Notes: a model not told the origin generated them from the sequence alone. Counted from the stretch's first letter, positions 8,933 to 19,616 are shown. The stretch is DNA of 64,000 nucleotides from Nostoc sp. 'Lobaria pulmonaria (5183) cyanobiont' (GCF_002949795.1 NZ_CP026692.1:4014545-4078544); one strand, 5' to 3'. Translations and numbers: made by a program.

Positions 8933-10368
8933 GACTGTACCTCCGCACCAGACTTAATTGACGTTGAGAGATTGGGACAAAACAACTCTGGCTTACGCAA
9001 GTTGGGAAATCCCAATGTTAGGAAAAGCAGTGTGCGACTACAAGTAATGGCAGTAAACAAATTCACCCCTAACCCTAGCGCTAATGTCAAAGCAAAGCCT
9101 TTAACTAAACCTGCTCCTAAGAAAAACAGTGCTGCACAAGAAATTAATGATGTGACATGACTATCTAAAATGCTAGACCAAGCTCGGTAGAATCCAGACT
9201 CTACAGAACGATATAAAGTTTTACCAGCACGTAGTTCTTCACGGGTGCGCTCAAAAATCAATACGTTAGCATCAACTGCCATGCCGATACTGAGGATAAA
9301 CCCAGCAATACCGGGGAGAGTTAATGTAATGCCTAGCAAAGCGAAGGTGGCATAAGTCAATAGCGCATAGATAATCAAAGAAAAGTCGGCAATTAACCCT
9401 GGTAGTCGGTAGTAAACTAACATGAAAATTAATACTAACAGCAATCCGCCAATACCAGCGTAAATACTGCGTTGAATACTATCTTTACCTAAACTTGCCC
9501 CGACGGTACGGTTTTCAACTATTTCTACTGGTACGGGTAATGCCCCACCGCGTAGTTGCACACCTAAGTCATTGGCTTGTTGGGCAGTAAACCGTCCTGT
9601 AATCACAGCAGAGCCACCAGTAATGCCAGTCGCGGCAAATTCTATACCCACGGTAGGAGCGCTAATAACTTCATTGTCTAGAAAAACACCAATGCTACGC
9701 CCAGTACCAGCGAGATTTTTCGTCAAATTGGCAAACAGTTCACCACCCTTTTCGTCGAAGCGAATGGCAACATTCCAGTTGTTACCTTGAGTGGGTTCAC
9801 CATAGGCATCCTTGAGGTATTTGCCAATTAGCGGTGGATTGGTGCTTTCAAACAATTCTGCGATCGCTTGATTATTTTTCTGTAAATTTTCTTGATTCTT
9901 GACAATTGCCGCTTTGTCGGTACTTTTTCTTAACTCTTCTTGCTTGAATTTCAATTCGGCTCTTGATGCTTGAAAAGCAAGTAGTTGAGTTTCTGTATTC
10001 GGCTTTTGGGTACGAAATTCTAACTGCGCCGTACCCCCTAACACCCGTTCAGCTTGCTCTGGATCGTTGACTCCTGGTAGTTGCACCAAGATTTTATCTG
10101 AGCTAACTGTTTGGATTACTGGCTCAGAAACACCCAGACCATTAATCCGACCTTCGACAACTTTTTTCACACCTTCCAATTCTCGGTCGGTGATTTTGGG
10201 AATTTCCGCTGATGGTTTCACCTGAATTGTGAGCTGTGAACCTCCGCGCAAATCCAGTCCAAGAGGTATCGGAATTGTGGCAATCACCGTAATAGCGGCG
10301 ATTATCAGGACTAAAATCAAAATGAATAGCGATCGCTGTCTTTGCATACCATAACTCGCAACTGACAA
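8929..10368 (-). CDS. secD: protein translocase subunit SecD
   Basis: A 479-residue partner of SecF. The first helix is followed by the signature [15 protein letters not shown], a large periplasmic domain, and a C-terminal membrane block with the family motifs [18 protein letters not shown] and [14 protein letters not shown]. The periplasmic insert (residues about 135-190) is Gln/Lys-rich and somewhat longer than in compact SecD proteins, as is common in cyanobacteria. It is the first gene of the secD-secF unit. Confidence 0.95.
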   Translation of the reverse strand: MSVASYGMQRQRSLFILILVLIIAAITVIATIPIPLGLDLRGGSQLTIQVKPSAEIPKITDRELEGVKKVVEGRINGLGVSEPVIQTVSSDKILVQLPGVNDPEQAERVLGGTAQLEFRTQKPNTETQLLAFQASRAELKFKQEELRKSTDKAAIVKNQENLQKNNQAIAELFESTNPPLIGKYLKDAYGEPTQGNNWNVAIRFDEKGGELFANLTKNLAGTGRSIGVFLDNEVISAPTVGIEFAATGITGGSAVITGRFTAQQANDLGVQLRGGALPVPVEIVENRTVGASLGKDSIQRSIYAGIGGLLLVLIFMLVYYRLPGLIADFSLIIYALLTYATFALLGITLTLPGIAGFILSIGMAVDANVLIFERTREELRAGKTLYRSVESGFYRAWSSILDSHVTSLISCAALFFLGAGLVKGFALTLALGLGVNLFTAITCSRTLLFLTLGFPNLRKPELFCPNLSTSIKSGAEVQS

Positions 10369-10475
10369 ACGCTATAATAGCGCTCTTTTGAGGAGTTATG
10401 AGTTGGGAGTTTGGGGATGGGGCATTGGGCATTGTTATTCTTCTCTTGCCCCTCTGCCCCGTCAGTCTTTAGTCC

Positions 10476-11459
10476 CTAGACTCGCAACGCCACCATTTTT
10501 TCCACAGCTTCTACTATTTGCTCTGGTTGGATGATTGTTAGTCTTTCCAAATTGCCGTTGTAAGGTGTAGGAATATCTTGGGAAGAAAGCCGCAGTACTG
10601 GCGCATCCAATTCATCGAATAAGCGATCGTTTATTGAGGCGATGACTTCTGCTCCAATACCCGCAGTTCGCATCGATTCTTCCACAACAATGACTTTATG
10701 AGTTTTACGTATTGATGCACCAATGGTATCAAAATCTAATGGTTTGAGGGATATTAAATCGATAACTTCTGGATCGTATCCTTGTTTTTCAAGAGTTTTT
10801 ACGGCTTGCACTACATGATGGCGCATCCGCGAGTAAGTAATAATTGTCACATCTTTCCCTGTACGGACAATTTCTGCTTTATCCAGAGGTAGTAAATATT
10901 CTTCTTCTGGTAAATCTTCTTTCAAGTTGTAAAGCAGAACGTGTTCAAAGAACAACACTGGATTATCATCACGGATAGCGGATTTCAACAGTCCTTTAGC
11001 GTTTCTTGGTGTGGAACAGGCAACAATCTTCAAGCCTGGCACAGCTTGGAAGTAGGTTTCTAATCGCTGGGAATGTTCTGCGCCTAGCTGCCGTCCCACA
11101 CCTCCAGGGCCGCGAATTACCATCGGAATTTTAAAGTTACCGCCAGAAGTATAGCGCAGCATTCCAGCGTTGTTGGATATTTGGTTGAAGGCAAGCAGTA
11201 AAAAGCCCATATTCATGCCTTCAATGATCGGACGCAACCCAGTCATTGCGGCTCCCACAGCCATCCCAGTAAAGCTATTTTCAGCGATGGGGGTATCTAG
11301 AATGCGGAGTTCGCCATATTTTTGGTACAGGTCTTTGGTAACTTTATAGGAACCGCCGTAATGTCCTACATCTTCACCGAGAACGAATACGCTGGAGTCA
11401 CGCGCCATTTCTTCATCGATGGCTTCCCGTAAGGCGTTGAAGAATAGTGTTTCTGCCAT
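10476..11459 (-). CDS. pdhB: pyruvate dehydrogenase E1 component, beta subunit
   Basis: A 327-residue protein spanning the whole E1-beta family length. It has the pyrimidine-binding transketolase domain with [36 protein letters not shown] and the [13 protein letters not shown] segment, and the C-terminal transketolase domain with [14 protein letters not shown]. With the alpha subunit (not in this window) it decarboxylates pyruvate in a thiamine-diphosphate reaction and passes the acetyl unit to E2. It stands alone here; 107 bp separate it from secD. Confidence 0.95.
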   Translation of the reverse strand: MAETLFFNALREAIDEEMARDSSVFVLGEDVGHYGGSYKVTKDLYQKYGELRILDTPIAENSFTGMAVGAAMTGLRPIIEGMNMGFLLLAFNQISNNAGMLRYTSGGNFKIPMVIRGPGGVGRQLGAEHSQRLETYFQAVPGLKIVACSTPRNAKGLLKSAIRDDNPVLFFEHVLLYNLKEDLPEEEYLLPLDKAEIVRTGKDVTIITYSRMRHHVVQAVKTLEKQGYDPEVIDLISLKPLDFDTIGASIRKTHKVIVVEESMRTAGIGAEVIASINDRLFDELDAPVLRLSSQDIPTPYNGNLERLTIIQPEQIVEAVEKMVALRV

Positions 11460-11798
11460 TTAGACCTTTTAGTACGATTATGGTTTTAGAATTTTATCGT
11501 GCTGCTGTCGCAAATACAGTGAGCGATCGCACTAGTTAGAGTTTAGGTTTTTTAAATAAACGGCCCCTAGCATAGAGCGAGTGATTGCCATAACTATATC
11601 AAAGCTATTTAATTTCGATTTTAGATGTTTTATGAGCTTTATAAGCGATCGCCTTATCCTCTGGCAAATGCGGCTGATTTGTTTATGTAATAAAACGTAG
11701 AGTAAACGTATAAAATATATTAAAAAGTTTACATTTGAAAGATACCAACTTAACTGAAGTCACACCAGAGTAAAAAATCTGTTGTAGCAATAATTTAA
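11460..11798. other. intergenic region upstream of pdhB
   Basis: AT-rich and without a recognisable gene. It should contain the pdhB promoter on the reverse strand. HIP1 octamers occur near 11522 and 11645. Confidence 0.5.
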
Positions 11799-12114
11799 AT
11801 AGCAAAAGAACTAGCATCAAGAACAGAATTTCTTCCCAAAATAAAAGGGGAAGGTTTTAAAAACTTTGGTAAATTTAAAAGAACAATGGGTGCGGCGGGT
11901 GCTGGACAAGCTTGCCTATCATATTGTTGGATAAACAACTTCCAATATACAAAGATTTGGTGCAAAAGCAATTCATAATACAGGAAATTTAGTCTGCCTT
12001 CAACATGGGAAAGGTTCAATCCACCAAGAAATAACTAATTTTTACAATTCTGTATAACCAGAAATTACAAAGTCATCAAATATTATAGTTAGAGAATGGC
12101 TCAGTTCTAGTTAA
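11799..12114 (+). pseudogene. decayed C-terminal toxin-like domain (polymorphic-toxin/Rhs-type)
   Basis: Translated pieces read KGEGFKNFGKFKRTMGAAGA, then after a one-base insertion near 11912-11915 YHIVG-stop-TTSNIQRFGAKA, then IHNTGNLVCLQHGKGSIHQE, stop, and PEITKSSNIIVREWLSS. Put together this follows the pattern WHHIVEQ...N..RFG...IHNT.N...HG.GSIH..I, which I know as a histidine-rich, HNH-like C-terminal domain of secreted polymorphic toxins and Rhs-type proteins. It has one frameshift and at least two in-frame stops, no start codon and no upstream carrier region. It is a remnant, not a working gene. The flanks are ordinary intergenic sequence. Confidence 0.6.
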
Positions 12115-12302
12115 CCTTTCGGCATCACTTTGATCACAAAATCTCTAATTGACAACCTTCTTTTTCATATTTTGAAGTTAACTGTGTAACGCTTGCGATC
12201 GCTATCCCCATAACACCCACTCGAAAGGTTTTTGACGATATACTGTCCAAAGTTGCGTAGGCGAACATTTACCGCAAGCATCACAATAGCCAAAATATAA
12301 AG

Positions 12303-12400
12303 AATCTCACGCCCAAACACCAAAACACAACTTTGCGTCTTTGCACCCAGGGAAGTTCTGAGCGCCGGAAGTCGGCGCTCAGACGTCTGTCTGCGTGAGA
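12303..12400. terminator. nested inverted repeats downstream of hemB
   Basis: AATCTCACGC at 12303-12312 pairs with GCGTGAGATT near 12391-12400, and inside lies a perfect GAGCGCC-GGAAGTC-GGCGCTC hairpin at 12360-12380. The position just past the hemB stop fits a termination or processing structure, though it could be a dispersed repeat. Confidence 0.45.
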
Positions 12401-12433
12401 TTTCTCACTAAATTATTATTTAATAAGCCTAGC

Positions 12434-13414
12434 CTACTTTAACCATCGCGCCGCATCTTTGGCATGATAAGTCAAAATCAAATCTGCACCAGCGCGTTTA
12501 AACCCAGTTAAAGTTTCCAAAACCACTCTCTCTTCATCAATCCAACCATTGAGAGCCGCAGCTTTCACCATCGCATACTCACCAGAAACATTGTAAGCCG
12601 CAACGGGCAAGTTACTTGCTTCCTTGACGCGCCAAATAATATCCATGTATGCCAAGGCTGGCTTAACCATGAGCATATCAGCACCTTCAGCGATATCTAA
12701 TTCAATTTCTTTAATCGCTTCGCGGGCATTACCTGGGTCCATTTGGTAAGTTCTTCTGTCCCCAAATTGTGGTGTCGAGTCTGCGGCATCCCGGAATGGG
12801 CCATAATAACCCGAAGCATACTTAGCAGCATAAGACAAAATCGGCGTATCTTGAAATCCTGCTTCATCCAAACCCACACGAATTGCTTGCACAAACCCAT
12901 CCATCATCCCAGAAGGCGCGATGATATCGGCACCAGCTTTTGCTTGAGAAACCGCTGTTTTCTTCAACAATTCCAGAGTTGGGTCATTTAAAACTCGTCC
13001 TGTTAAATCGCCAACTTGCAGATAACCACAATGACCGTGGCTAGTATACTCACACAAACAAGTATCAGCAATTACAATCAAATCTGGCACTGCTGCTTTT
13101 ACCGCCGTTGCTGCTTTTTGGACGATACCGCAATCATGCCAAGCGCCAGTGGCATCCACATCTTTATCAGCCGGAATCCCAAATAAAATAATAGAAGGAA
13201 TTCCTAAATCGTAAACTTCTTTTGCTTCTTCGACAATTTTATCTACCGAAAGTTGGTAGACTCCAGGCATCGATTTCACCTCATTAGCGATTCCCTCACC
13301 CGGTACGGCAAATAGTGGGTAGATTAAATCGCTTGTTGTTAAAACAGTTTCACGAACCATCCGGCGCAATTGGGGATGTGTACGCAGACGACGGGGGCGG
13401 TGTGTAGGAAACAT
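12434..13414 (-). CDS. hemB: delta-aminolevulinic acid dehydratase (porphobilinogen synthase)
   Basis: A 326-residue protein of normal family length. It condenses two aminolevulinate molecules to porphobilinogen, the common precursor of heme, chlorophyll and bilins. The metal-site stretch [14 protein letters not shown] holds three cysteines in the zinc-type spacing, and the Schiff-base region [12 protein letters not shown] carries the active-site lysine near residue 250. The [15 protein letters not shown] start is typical. It stands alone, which is usual for cyanobacterial hemB. Confidence 0.96.
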   Translation of the reverse strand: MFPTHRPRRLRTHPQLRRMVRETVLTTSDLIYPLFAVPGEGIANEVKSMPGVYQLSVDKIVEEAKEVYDLGIPSIILFGIPADKDVDATGAWHDCGIVQKAATAVKAAVPDLIVIADTCLCEYTSHGHCGYLQVGDLTGRVLNDPTLELLKKTAVSQAKAGADIIAPSGMMDGFVQAIRVGLDEAGFQDTPILSYAAKYASGYYGPFRDAADSTPQFGDRRTYQMDPGNAREAIKEIELDIAEGADMLMVKPALAYMDIIWRVKEASNLPVAAYNVSGEYAMVKAAALNGWIDEERVVLETLTGFKRAGADLILTYHAKDAARWLK

Positions 13415-13802
13415 AAAATTTTATGAAGAAAAACAACGCAGATGGACACAAAATAAAGCGTCACAAAAGCAGGGTAAAATTTTCCTGCCGTCAGACAGAC
13501 TACAAACAGTGCTTAACTGTCCTTTGCCCTACTCTTAATCAAGTTGTGGGGCAATTTTGTATTCTACAGCTGGGTTGCACCTATCCGACGGACTGGAAAA
13601 AAATAACATTATGAAGCAATTCAAAATTCAAAATGATAAGACCATCTGTTGGCAAAATCTTGGAGAATTGAGGGTGGAAATATAAACGCAAAGTGGCGCA
13701 GAGGTCAACGCAGAGGCACGCAGAGAATTCGCTACGAATTAATGAAATTTTGTACTCAGTAGCAGATAACTGACAATGCCCAATGCCCAATGATAATTTG
13801 TG
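13415..13802. other. intergenic region with CGCAGAGG-type repeats
   Basis: No gene is seen. A repeat reading AACGCAAAGTGGCGCAGAGG / AACGCAGAGGCACGCAGAG lies near 13686-13726, a type scattered in Nostoc genomes. The hemB promoter should lie next to 13414. Confidence 0.55.
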
Positions 13803-14162
13803 TTAAAAAACTCGGAAAATATAGGGATAACGGAAGGGTATATCAGGATTGTTGAAAACTCCGATGAGTGCCCAAATTGTTAATCCCCAGTGTAATAGAT
13901 ATCCCAGACCGGCTAGTGGTCCCAACAATAATAGAGGTAACACTAACCAACCAAATAGAAAAAACAGCGCTCCCAGAATTCCTCCATAAAGCCAGACATT
14001 AAAGTGGAAATTGATGGATTCTTTGGCGTTTTCTTTAACAACAGGATCGTCAGATACAAGCATTATGGCGATAGGTATACCTACAGATACCACTGTTGTG
14101 CTGAAAAAAATCGCTCCATGAGACAAAGCAGATAGAAGCTTTCGCTTGTCTGTGTCGTACAT
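13803..14162 (-). CDS. DUF4870-type membrane protein
   Basis: 119 residues. It opens with the family signature KRKLLSALSHGAIFFSTTV, then an acidic/amide segment VKENAKESINFHFNVWLYG, two more hydrophobic helices and the tail YPYIFRVF. These match the DUF4870 (Tic20-like) family of three- or four-helix membrane proteins, whose function is not established. It is divergently placed from prfC, with 124 bp between them. Confidence 0.82.
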   Translation of the reverse strand: MYDTDKRKLLSALSHGAIFFSTTVVSVGIPIAIMLVSDDPVVKENAKESINFHFNVWLYGGILGALFFLFGWLVLPLLLLGPLAGLGYLLHWGLTIWALIGVFNNPDIPFRYPYIFRVF

Positions 14163-14286
14163 TGCTTTCTCCTATTTAGTCAGATTGTTGGTTATACTAC
14201 GACCCTATCATGAGCATCGTTGTCTTAAGATTAAAAGACTTGCCAGAGTCAAAAAAAATTAAGCTAGCTAACAAACAAATACATTT

Positions 14287-15915
14287 ATGTCTACTGAACT
14301 TCAGTCTGAACTTATTCAAGCAGTTGAACTTCGCCGCAACTTTGCGATTATATCTCACCCCGATGCAGGTAAAACTACACTAACTGAAAAGCTACTCCTG
14401 TATGGGGGTGCAATTCACGAGGCTGGGGCTGTTAAGGCGCGACGGGCACAGCGCAAGGCTACCTCTGACTGGATGGCGATGGAGCAACAACGGGGTATTT
14501 CCATTACCTCCACAGTATTGCAATTTGAATACCGGAATTGTCAAATAAATTTATTAGACACTCCCGGACACCAAGATTTCAGTGAAGATACGTATCGTAC
14601 CCTCGCCGCCGCTGATAATGCCGTGATGTTGATTGATGCGGCAAAAGGTTTGGAACCCCAAACGCGCAAATTGTTTGAAGTGTGTAAGTTGCGGGGTATC
14701 CCGATCTTTACATTTATCAACAAGCTCGATCGCCCAGGAAGGGAGCCTCTGGAATTGTTGGATGAAATTGAGCAAGAATTGGGATTGCAAACTTATGCAG
14801 TCAACTGGCCGATTGGCATGGGCGATCGCTTTAAAGGTGTTTTTGACCGACACAAGCAACAAATACACCTGTTTGAACGCAGCGCCCACGGTAGCCGAGA
14901 AGCCCGTGATACGATAGTAGAATTAGGCGATCCGAAAATAGAAGAACAGCTAGAACAAAACCTGTACTACCAACTGAAAAACGATCTAGAACTGTTAGAA
15001 GGAGTTGGGCCAGAGCTAGATTTGCAGCTGGTACACGAAGGCAAAATGACGCCTGTGTTCTTTGGTAGCGCCATGACTAACTTTGGGGTAGAGTTATTCC
15101 TCAAGTACTTCCTCGACTATGCCCTTAAACCCGGTTCTCATTACAGCAGTGTTGGCGAAGTTGCTCCTACATACCCTGAGTTTTCGGGGTTTGTCTTTAA
15201 ACTGCAAGCGAATATGGACCCGAAACACCGCGATCGCGTCGCATTTATCCGGGTCTGCACTGGTAAGTTTGAAAAAGATATGATGGTGAATCACGCCCGC
15301 ATTGGTAAACTTATCCGTCTATCTCGCCCGCAAAAACTTTTTGCTCAAGAGCGAGAATCGATTGATGTGGCTTATCCTGGCGATGTGATCGGTTTGAATA
15401 ATCCCGGTGTTTTTGCGATCGGAGATACAATTTACACAGGACAAAAGCTCGAATATGAGGGGATTCCGTATTTTTCACCGGAACTGTTTGCATCTTTGAG
15501 GAATCCCAACCCCTCGAAGTCTAAACAATTCCAAAAAGGCGTTGCGGAATTGCGAGAAGAAGGTGCTGTACAAATTATGTATTCAACTGATGAAGCCAAG
15601 CGCGATCCAATTTTGGCGGCGGTGGGTCAGTTGCAATTCGAGGTAGTGCAGTTTCGCTTACAAAATGAGTATGGTGTAGAAACCATATTAGATTTATTGC
15701 CCTACAGTGTCGCCCGTTGGGTTGAGGGTGGTTGGGAAGCATTAGAAAAAGTGGGACGAATATTCAATACCACTACAGTTAAAGACAGTATGGGACGGCC
15801 AGTGTTGCTATTCCGTAATGAATGGAATTGTCAACAATTATTGGGCGACCATCCAGAGTTAAAATTAAGCGCGATCGCCCCAGTATTTTCTAGTCAACAA
15901 CCAGTGGAGGAGTGA
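14287..15915 (+). CDS. prfC: peptide chain release factor 3
   Basis: A 542-residue translational GTPase. G motifs are visible: [10 protein letters not shown] (P loop), [18 protein letters not shown] and INKLDRPG. The protein has the full RF3 length and continues with domains II and III ([33 protein letters not shown]). RF3 recycles RF1/RF2 from the ribosome after termination. Together with prmC in the same window, two termination factors lie within 10 kb, but they are not in one operon. Confidence 0.96.
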   Translation: MSTELQSELIQAVELRRNFAIISHPDAGKTTLTEKLLLYGGAIHEAGAVKARRAQRKATSDWMAMEQQRGISITSTVLQFEYRNCQINLLDTPGHQDFSEDTYRTLAAADNAVMLIDAAKGLEPQTRKLFEVCKLRGIPIFTFINKLDRPGREPLELLDEIEQELGLQTYAVNWPIGMGDRFKGVFDRHKQQIHLFERSAHGSREARDTIVELGDPKIEEQLEQNLYYQLKNDLELLEGVGPELDLQLVHEGKMTPVFFGSAMTNFGVELFLKYFLDYALKPGSHYSSVGEVAPTYPEFSGFVFKLQANMDPKHRDRVAFIRVCTGKFEKDMMVNHARIGKLIRLSRPQKLFAQERESIDVAYPGDVIGLNNPGVFAIGDTIYTGQKLEYEGIPYFSPELFASLRNPNPSKSKQFQKGVAELREEGAVQIMYSTDEAKRDPILAAVGQLQFEVVQFRLQNEYGVETILDLLPYSVARWVEGGWEALEKVGRIFNTTTVKDSMGRPVLLFRNEWNCQQLLGDHPELKLSAIAPVFSSQQPVEE

Positions 15916-16118
15916 AGAAGAATACAGAATCCAGAATTCAGAATTCAGAATTATTCCTACAGGAGATCCAACTGAATTCTGACGACTGACGCCTTTATTC
16001 AATCTTTATCGTTCACTTGACAAATTTAACTGGGCGCGGTTGATTTCCACGGCATCCGGGGTTCGCGCTTTTGCACAAACGTGGATCATTTAGAAGAGAT
16101 TGGAGTGCCAGAATTTGT
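15916..16118. repeat. AGAATTC-type tandem repeat and leader of the next gene
   Basis: Tandem CAGAATTCAGAATTCAGAATT units lie around 15927-15955, with a copy of CTGAATTCTGA near 15971. They are typical heptamer-type repeats. The rest is the presumed leader of the M48-like gene. Confidence 0.6.
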
Positions 16119-18383
16119 ATGCCTTCACATGCCAAACCATCTTTGGAGGCTGGTTTAGTTGCCCTCAAGCAAGGAAATTACCAAACAGCGATCGCTCAAC
16201 TAGAACCTATTGCTAGTATTCAAAGCAATGCTACTGCTAGCTTACAAGCCCAAGTTGGTTTAGTGATGGCTTATGCTCGCACTGGCGAAGTTCCCAAAGC
16301 GATCGCTATTTCCCAGAATCTCATTGAGAGTAACAATCCGCAAGTTCAAGAGTGGGCAAGACGCGCTCTCGAACACCTAACAAAACGTAAAAAACCTGAG
16401 CAAGAATCAAAAAAAATCGAAACTGGATTTGTTGCCTTTGAGAATTCAACTCCAGATTCAACTCCAGATTCAACCTCCGTGACTCCCCCGGAAACTCCTA
16501 CATTAGAGGAAAAGCCGAACGAGCAAGTAATAGAAACCAAAAGCGACGATATCCCGCCGATGGTGCCACTAGCTAGACTCAAAGCTACATTAGCGACACC
16601 ACCTACGCCCCTAAGCGGCTTCATGGGTTCCGTTACCCGCACCCAAGCCAAATTATTCGGCGTTATTTATTGGCGACAAGCACAACGCGCCAGAGCATGG
16701 CAACCATTACGTAAACCAAAACTAATTCCCTTGCGGCTACTGTCAGCAGGAACATTCATCGCCTTGTTTTGGGTAATACGAGAAATCCTCAAGTTAGCAT
16801 TGGGATTCATCAATCAGACTTTAGTCAAACTACCTTATCTGGAACCGATACAACTTTTATACCATGACCCTACTCAGATGTTGCTAATAGTCTTGGTGAT
16901 TTTAATCGGAGTATCACCTTGGTTGCTGGATCTGCTACTAGCGAACTTGTATGGTCAGCGAGAATTTCCCAAAGATGTATTGAATACCCATAGCCGCGAA
17001 GCTATTCGGGTGCTACAACGTTGTTGCCAACAGCGGCACTGGCCGTTACCCAAACTGCGGATTTTACCAACGGCTGCACCAATTATTCTGACTTATGGTA
17101 GTTTACCACGTAATGCCAGGATTGTTGTGAGTCAAGGGCTATTAGAGCAGTTGGCAGATGATGAAATCGCCATTATTTACGCCACGCAGCTAGGGCATAT
17201 TGCTCACTGGGATTTTGCTGTAATGTCTTTGTTGCTACTGGTGACACTACCAACTCATAAGCTATATCAGCAAGTGTCGGAGTTGGGAGACAAAATATCA
17301 GCAATTTGGCGCTGGCCGGTGACAATTCTGGGGAGTTTAATTTATGGAATTTGGTGTTTGCTAACTGGAACTGCATTGTGGTTGTCGCGGTTGCGGCTTT
17401 ATTATAGCGATCGCGTCGCCGCTGAAATTACTGGTAATCCCAATGCCCTGATTCGCGCTTTACTCAAAATCGCCATTGGCATTGCCGCTGATATCCAAAA
17501 ACAAGAACACACCAGTTGGCAACTGGAAAGCTTAAATCTTTTAACACCAGTCAGCTACCAACAGAGTTTATCTTTAGGAACTATTGCCAGTAATCTATCT
17601 TTTGAATCCTTTTTGAAGTGGGATACAGCCAATCCCTATCGCCAATGGTTTACGATTAATAATAGCCATCCTTTAATGGGCGATCGCCTCGAACGCCTCT
17701 GCCAAATAGTCCGTCACTGGCATCTAGACACCGAACTACATTTTGCAAGCGAACCATCAAAGGTTAAGCGTCAGTCTTTTCTATTACAAGTCGCTCCCTG
17801 GTTAGGAATTCCTCTAGGGGTTCTGTTTGCAGCTTTCGTCTGGCTAACCTGGCAACTAGCATTCACACTCAAGTTTTTAAATCTAAAGTGGATATATGAA
17901 GATTGGTCTTTCATTACAGGCTGCCTTCTGATTGGCTTTAGCATTGGTACTGTGATGCGGATTAATTCTTTCTTTCCCGATATTAAACCGTCCACCGTGC
18001 AAACTGATGACAGCTTACCCAACCTGTTAGCTGACCCTTCTGCCTTACCTATTGATAGCGTCAGCGTGCGTCTTGTGGGTAAATTATTAGGTCGTCAAGG
18101 TACTAGCAACTCCCTAGCGCAAGATTTAATTCTTCAATCCAGCGCAGGTTTGGTGAAATTACATCATATTTCTTGGCTAGGACAGTCAGTCAATCACCAG
18201 GATCTTATCGGGCGGCAAATTATCGTCACAGGTTGGTTCCGGCGAGGAGCAACACCTTGGATCGATATCCAAACCCTAGAAACTCAAAGTGGTAAAACCA
18301 TTCATAGCCCTCATCCCATTTGGTCTACTTTTTTGGCTGTTGCAGCACAGGCTTGGGGCGCATACGTCTTTCTTACTGGTTAG
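16119..18383 (+). CDS. TPR plus M48-peptidase-like membrane protein lacking the catalytic HE
   Basis: 754 residues from the ATG at 16119 (MPSHAKPSLEAG); an upstream in-frame ATG at 16071 is less likely. Residues 1-90 are helical and TPR-like (GLVALKQGNYQTAIAQLEP). Then come a Pro/Thr-rich linker with an STPD repeat, two membrane segments, an M48-like domain, two more membrane helices and a C-terminal beta-rich domain. The M48 domain has RIVVSQGLLEQLADDEIA and a late YYSDRVAAEITGNP, the third zinc-ligand region. However, where HExxH should stand the sequence reads T356-Q357-L-G-H360. The first histidine and the catalytic glutamate are missing, so it is probably not an active metalloprotease. 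Confidence 0.75.
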   Translation: MPSHAKPSLEAGLVALKQGNYQTAIAQLEPIASIQSNATASLQAQVGLVMAYARTGEVPKAIAISQNLIESNNPQVQEWARRALEHLTKRKKPEQESKKIETGFVAFENSTPDSTPDSTSVTPPETPTLEEKPNEQVIETKSDDIPPMVPLARLKATLATPPTPLSGFMGSVTRTQAKLFGVIYWRQAQRARAWQPLRKPKLIPLRLLSAGTFIALFWVIREILKLALGFINQTLVKLPYLEPIQLLYHDPTQMLLIVLVILIGVSPWLLDLLLANLYGQREFPKDVLNTHSREAIRVLQRCCQQRHWPLPKLRILPTAAPIILTYGSLPRNARIVVSQGLLEQLADDEIAIIYATQLGHIAHWDFAVMSLLLLVTLPTHKLYQQVSELGDKISAIWRWPVTILGSLIYGIWCLLTGTALWLSRLRLYYSDRVAAEITGNPNALIRALLKIAIGIAADIQKQEHTSWQLESLNLLTPVSYQQSLSLGTIASNLSFESFLKWDTANPYRQWFTINNSHPLMGDRLERLCQIVRHWHLDTELHFASEPSKVKRQSFLLQVAPWLGIPLGVLFAAFVWLTWQLAFTLKFLNLKWIYEDWSFITGCLLIGFSIGTVMRINSFFPDIKPSTVQTDDSLPNLLADPSALPIDSVSVRLVGKLLGRQGTSNSLAQDLILQSSAGLVKLHHISWLGQSVNHQDLIGRQIIVTGWFRRGATPWIDIQTLETQSGKTIHSPHPIWSTFLAVAAQAWGAYVFLTG

Positions 18384-18384
18384 T

Positions 18385-18450
18385 TATTGGTCATTGGTCA
18401 TTGGTCATTGGTCATTAGTCATTAGCAAAGGACAAAGGACAAAGGACAAA
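18385..18450. repeat. TTGGTCA / AAAGGAC heptamer tandem repeats
   Basis: Five near-identical TTGGTCA units are followed by three AAAGGAC units. The array starts two bases after the stop codon of the M48-like gene. A second copy of the same composite array is at 20505-20575. Confidence 0.9.
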
Positions 18451-18609
18451 TCGGAATGTAAACAAAAGTTGCAGGTTTCCTTAACAAGTGTTACATTTAT
18501 TTACACAAACAAGAGCAACCAACATAACTCAGCATCACCGCTTAGTTGTGGATTTAGGTGCTTTTTCCCCGCTCTATACCTTTTTATCCTCCCAACACAG
18601 CAGCAAATT

Positions 18610-18633
18610 AACCAGCCACTGGCTGGTTTTTGT
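18610..18633 (+). terminator. strong hairpin with T run
   Basis: AACCAGCC at 18610-18617 and GGCTGGTT at 18621-18628 make a perfect 8-bp stem with a 3-base loop, followed by TTTTTG. It lies 227 bp past the nearest upstream stop, so either the M48-like transcript has a long 3' end or a small RNA ends here. Confidence 0.65.
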
Positions 18634-19043
18634 TTCAAAATATGCTCACTTGAATAAAAAAATGTGTTTTATGTTACGATGCAGTAATACTAAATGTCGG
18701 AAATGTATGCGCTAAACTAGCTACGTAGAAAATACCGTGGTAATGTAAGGAATGGTATTTGATTCTGCGAATAAGGGCATAGAAGAAAGCGTGTACTTTA
18801 GCAGGCAATAGGCTATTAAATTTACAATTCTTAGAATTAAGGTGTTATTAGCTCACCATAGTGTGAGCCATTGGATTAAATAAGCTTGATCCCGACGAAA
18901 AACTGTATTGTTGTATAGGTTGACAGTTTCGAGCAAAAAAATTGGTTTATGGCAGTCTTGGTCAATAGCATCTATTTAAAAGCTAAAGCTAAATGATTGT
19001 TTTCTTGCCTTGCCATGTTCATTCAACTCTGGAGGTATAGTTC
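18634..19043 (+). promoter_or_regulatory. long leader region of the RNA-binding protein gene
   Basis: About 400 bases without a gene. It holds a perfect hairpin GCTCAC-CATAGT-GTGAGC at 18851-18868 and a strong GGAGG ribosome-binding box at 19031-19035. Cyanobacterial RRM genes are often cold-induced with long leaders, so regulation through the leader is a reasonable inference. Confidence 0.4.
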
Positions 19044-19553
19044 ATGTCCGTTCGCCTATATATAGGTAATTTGCCTAAAGATGAAATAGATCGTCAAGAT
19101 CTACAAGCCGTTTTTGCAGCAGAAGGTGATGCTGTAACTACTAAATTAATTAAAGACCGCAAAACTGGCAAATGCCGTGGTTTCGGTTTTCTTACAGTCA
19201 ACAATGACGAACAAGCTGACGAAATTATTGAAAAGTATAATGGTCAGATGTTCAAAGATACTCCCATTAAGCTAGAGAAGGCATTACCTCGGACAAAGGG
19301 TGAAGAGGGTGACGAGCAAGCTCCTAAACCAGTCACTCTTGCTAGTAATAGTACCCCGACTCCTAGCCCCAACAGAGAAGGTAGCCGCCGCGAGAAAAGC
19401 TCTAAGAAGCCTCGTCGTGGCGGCGGTGGCGGCGGCGGTTCTCGTGAAAACAACACCACAACCACTGATTCAGATGCTATTCGTCCAGATCCTCGTTGGG
19501 CTTCGGAATTAGAAAAGCTGAAGCAGATGCTAGCTGCACAAACTACAAATTAA
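19044..19553 (+). CDS. RRM-type RNA-binding protein with glycine-rich linker
   Basis: A 169-residue protein with one RNA recognition motif at residues 1-82: RNP2 is LYIGNL and RNP1 is CRGFGFLTV. A charged linker and a run of seven glycines (around residues 126-133) follow, then a short conserved-looking C-terminus RPDPRWASELEKLKQMLA. Cyanobacterial Rbp proteins bind U-rich or structured RNA and several are cold-induced or take part in mRNA localisation. The long form with a C-terminal helix is less common than the short glycine-rich Rbp type. Confidence 0.9.
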   Translation: MSVRLYIGNLPKDEIDRQDLQAVFAAEGDAVTTKLIKDRKTGKCRGFGFLTVNNDEQADEIIEKYNGQMFKDTPIKLEKALPRTKGEEGDEQAPKPVTLASNSTPTPSPNREGSRREKSSKKPRRGGGGGGGSRENNTTTTDSDAIRPDPRWASELEKLKQMLAAQTTN

Positions 19554-19568
19554 TCCTCAAGGGAGAGA

Positions 19569-19616
19569 AATTAAAAATTAAAAATCAGAATTTTTTTTGA
19601 TTTTTAATTTTTAATT
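19569..19616. terminator. AT-rich long inverted repeat after the RNA-binding protein gene
   Basis: AATTAAAAATTAAAAATCA at 19569-19587 is mirrored by TGATTTTTAATTTTTAATT at 19598-19616. It lies 15 bp past the stop and can act as a terminator in both directions. It also matches a dispersed Nostoc repeat style. Confidence 0.6.

Noticed and set aside
11795..12019. 74-residue minus-strand frame as a gene
   Set aside because: It is antisense to the toxin-domain relic and has no protein-like features of its own.
14554..14889. 111-residue minus-strand frame opposite prfC
   Set aside because: Shadow of prfC; no start signal.
18385..18450. Tandem repeats as a CRISPR array
   Set aside because: Units are seven bases with no unique spacers, typical of heptamer repeats in Nostocales.
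18590..18633. Yfr1 small RNA
   Set aside because: The conserved ACTCCTCACAC core is not present; only TCCTCCCAACACAG is seen.
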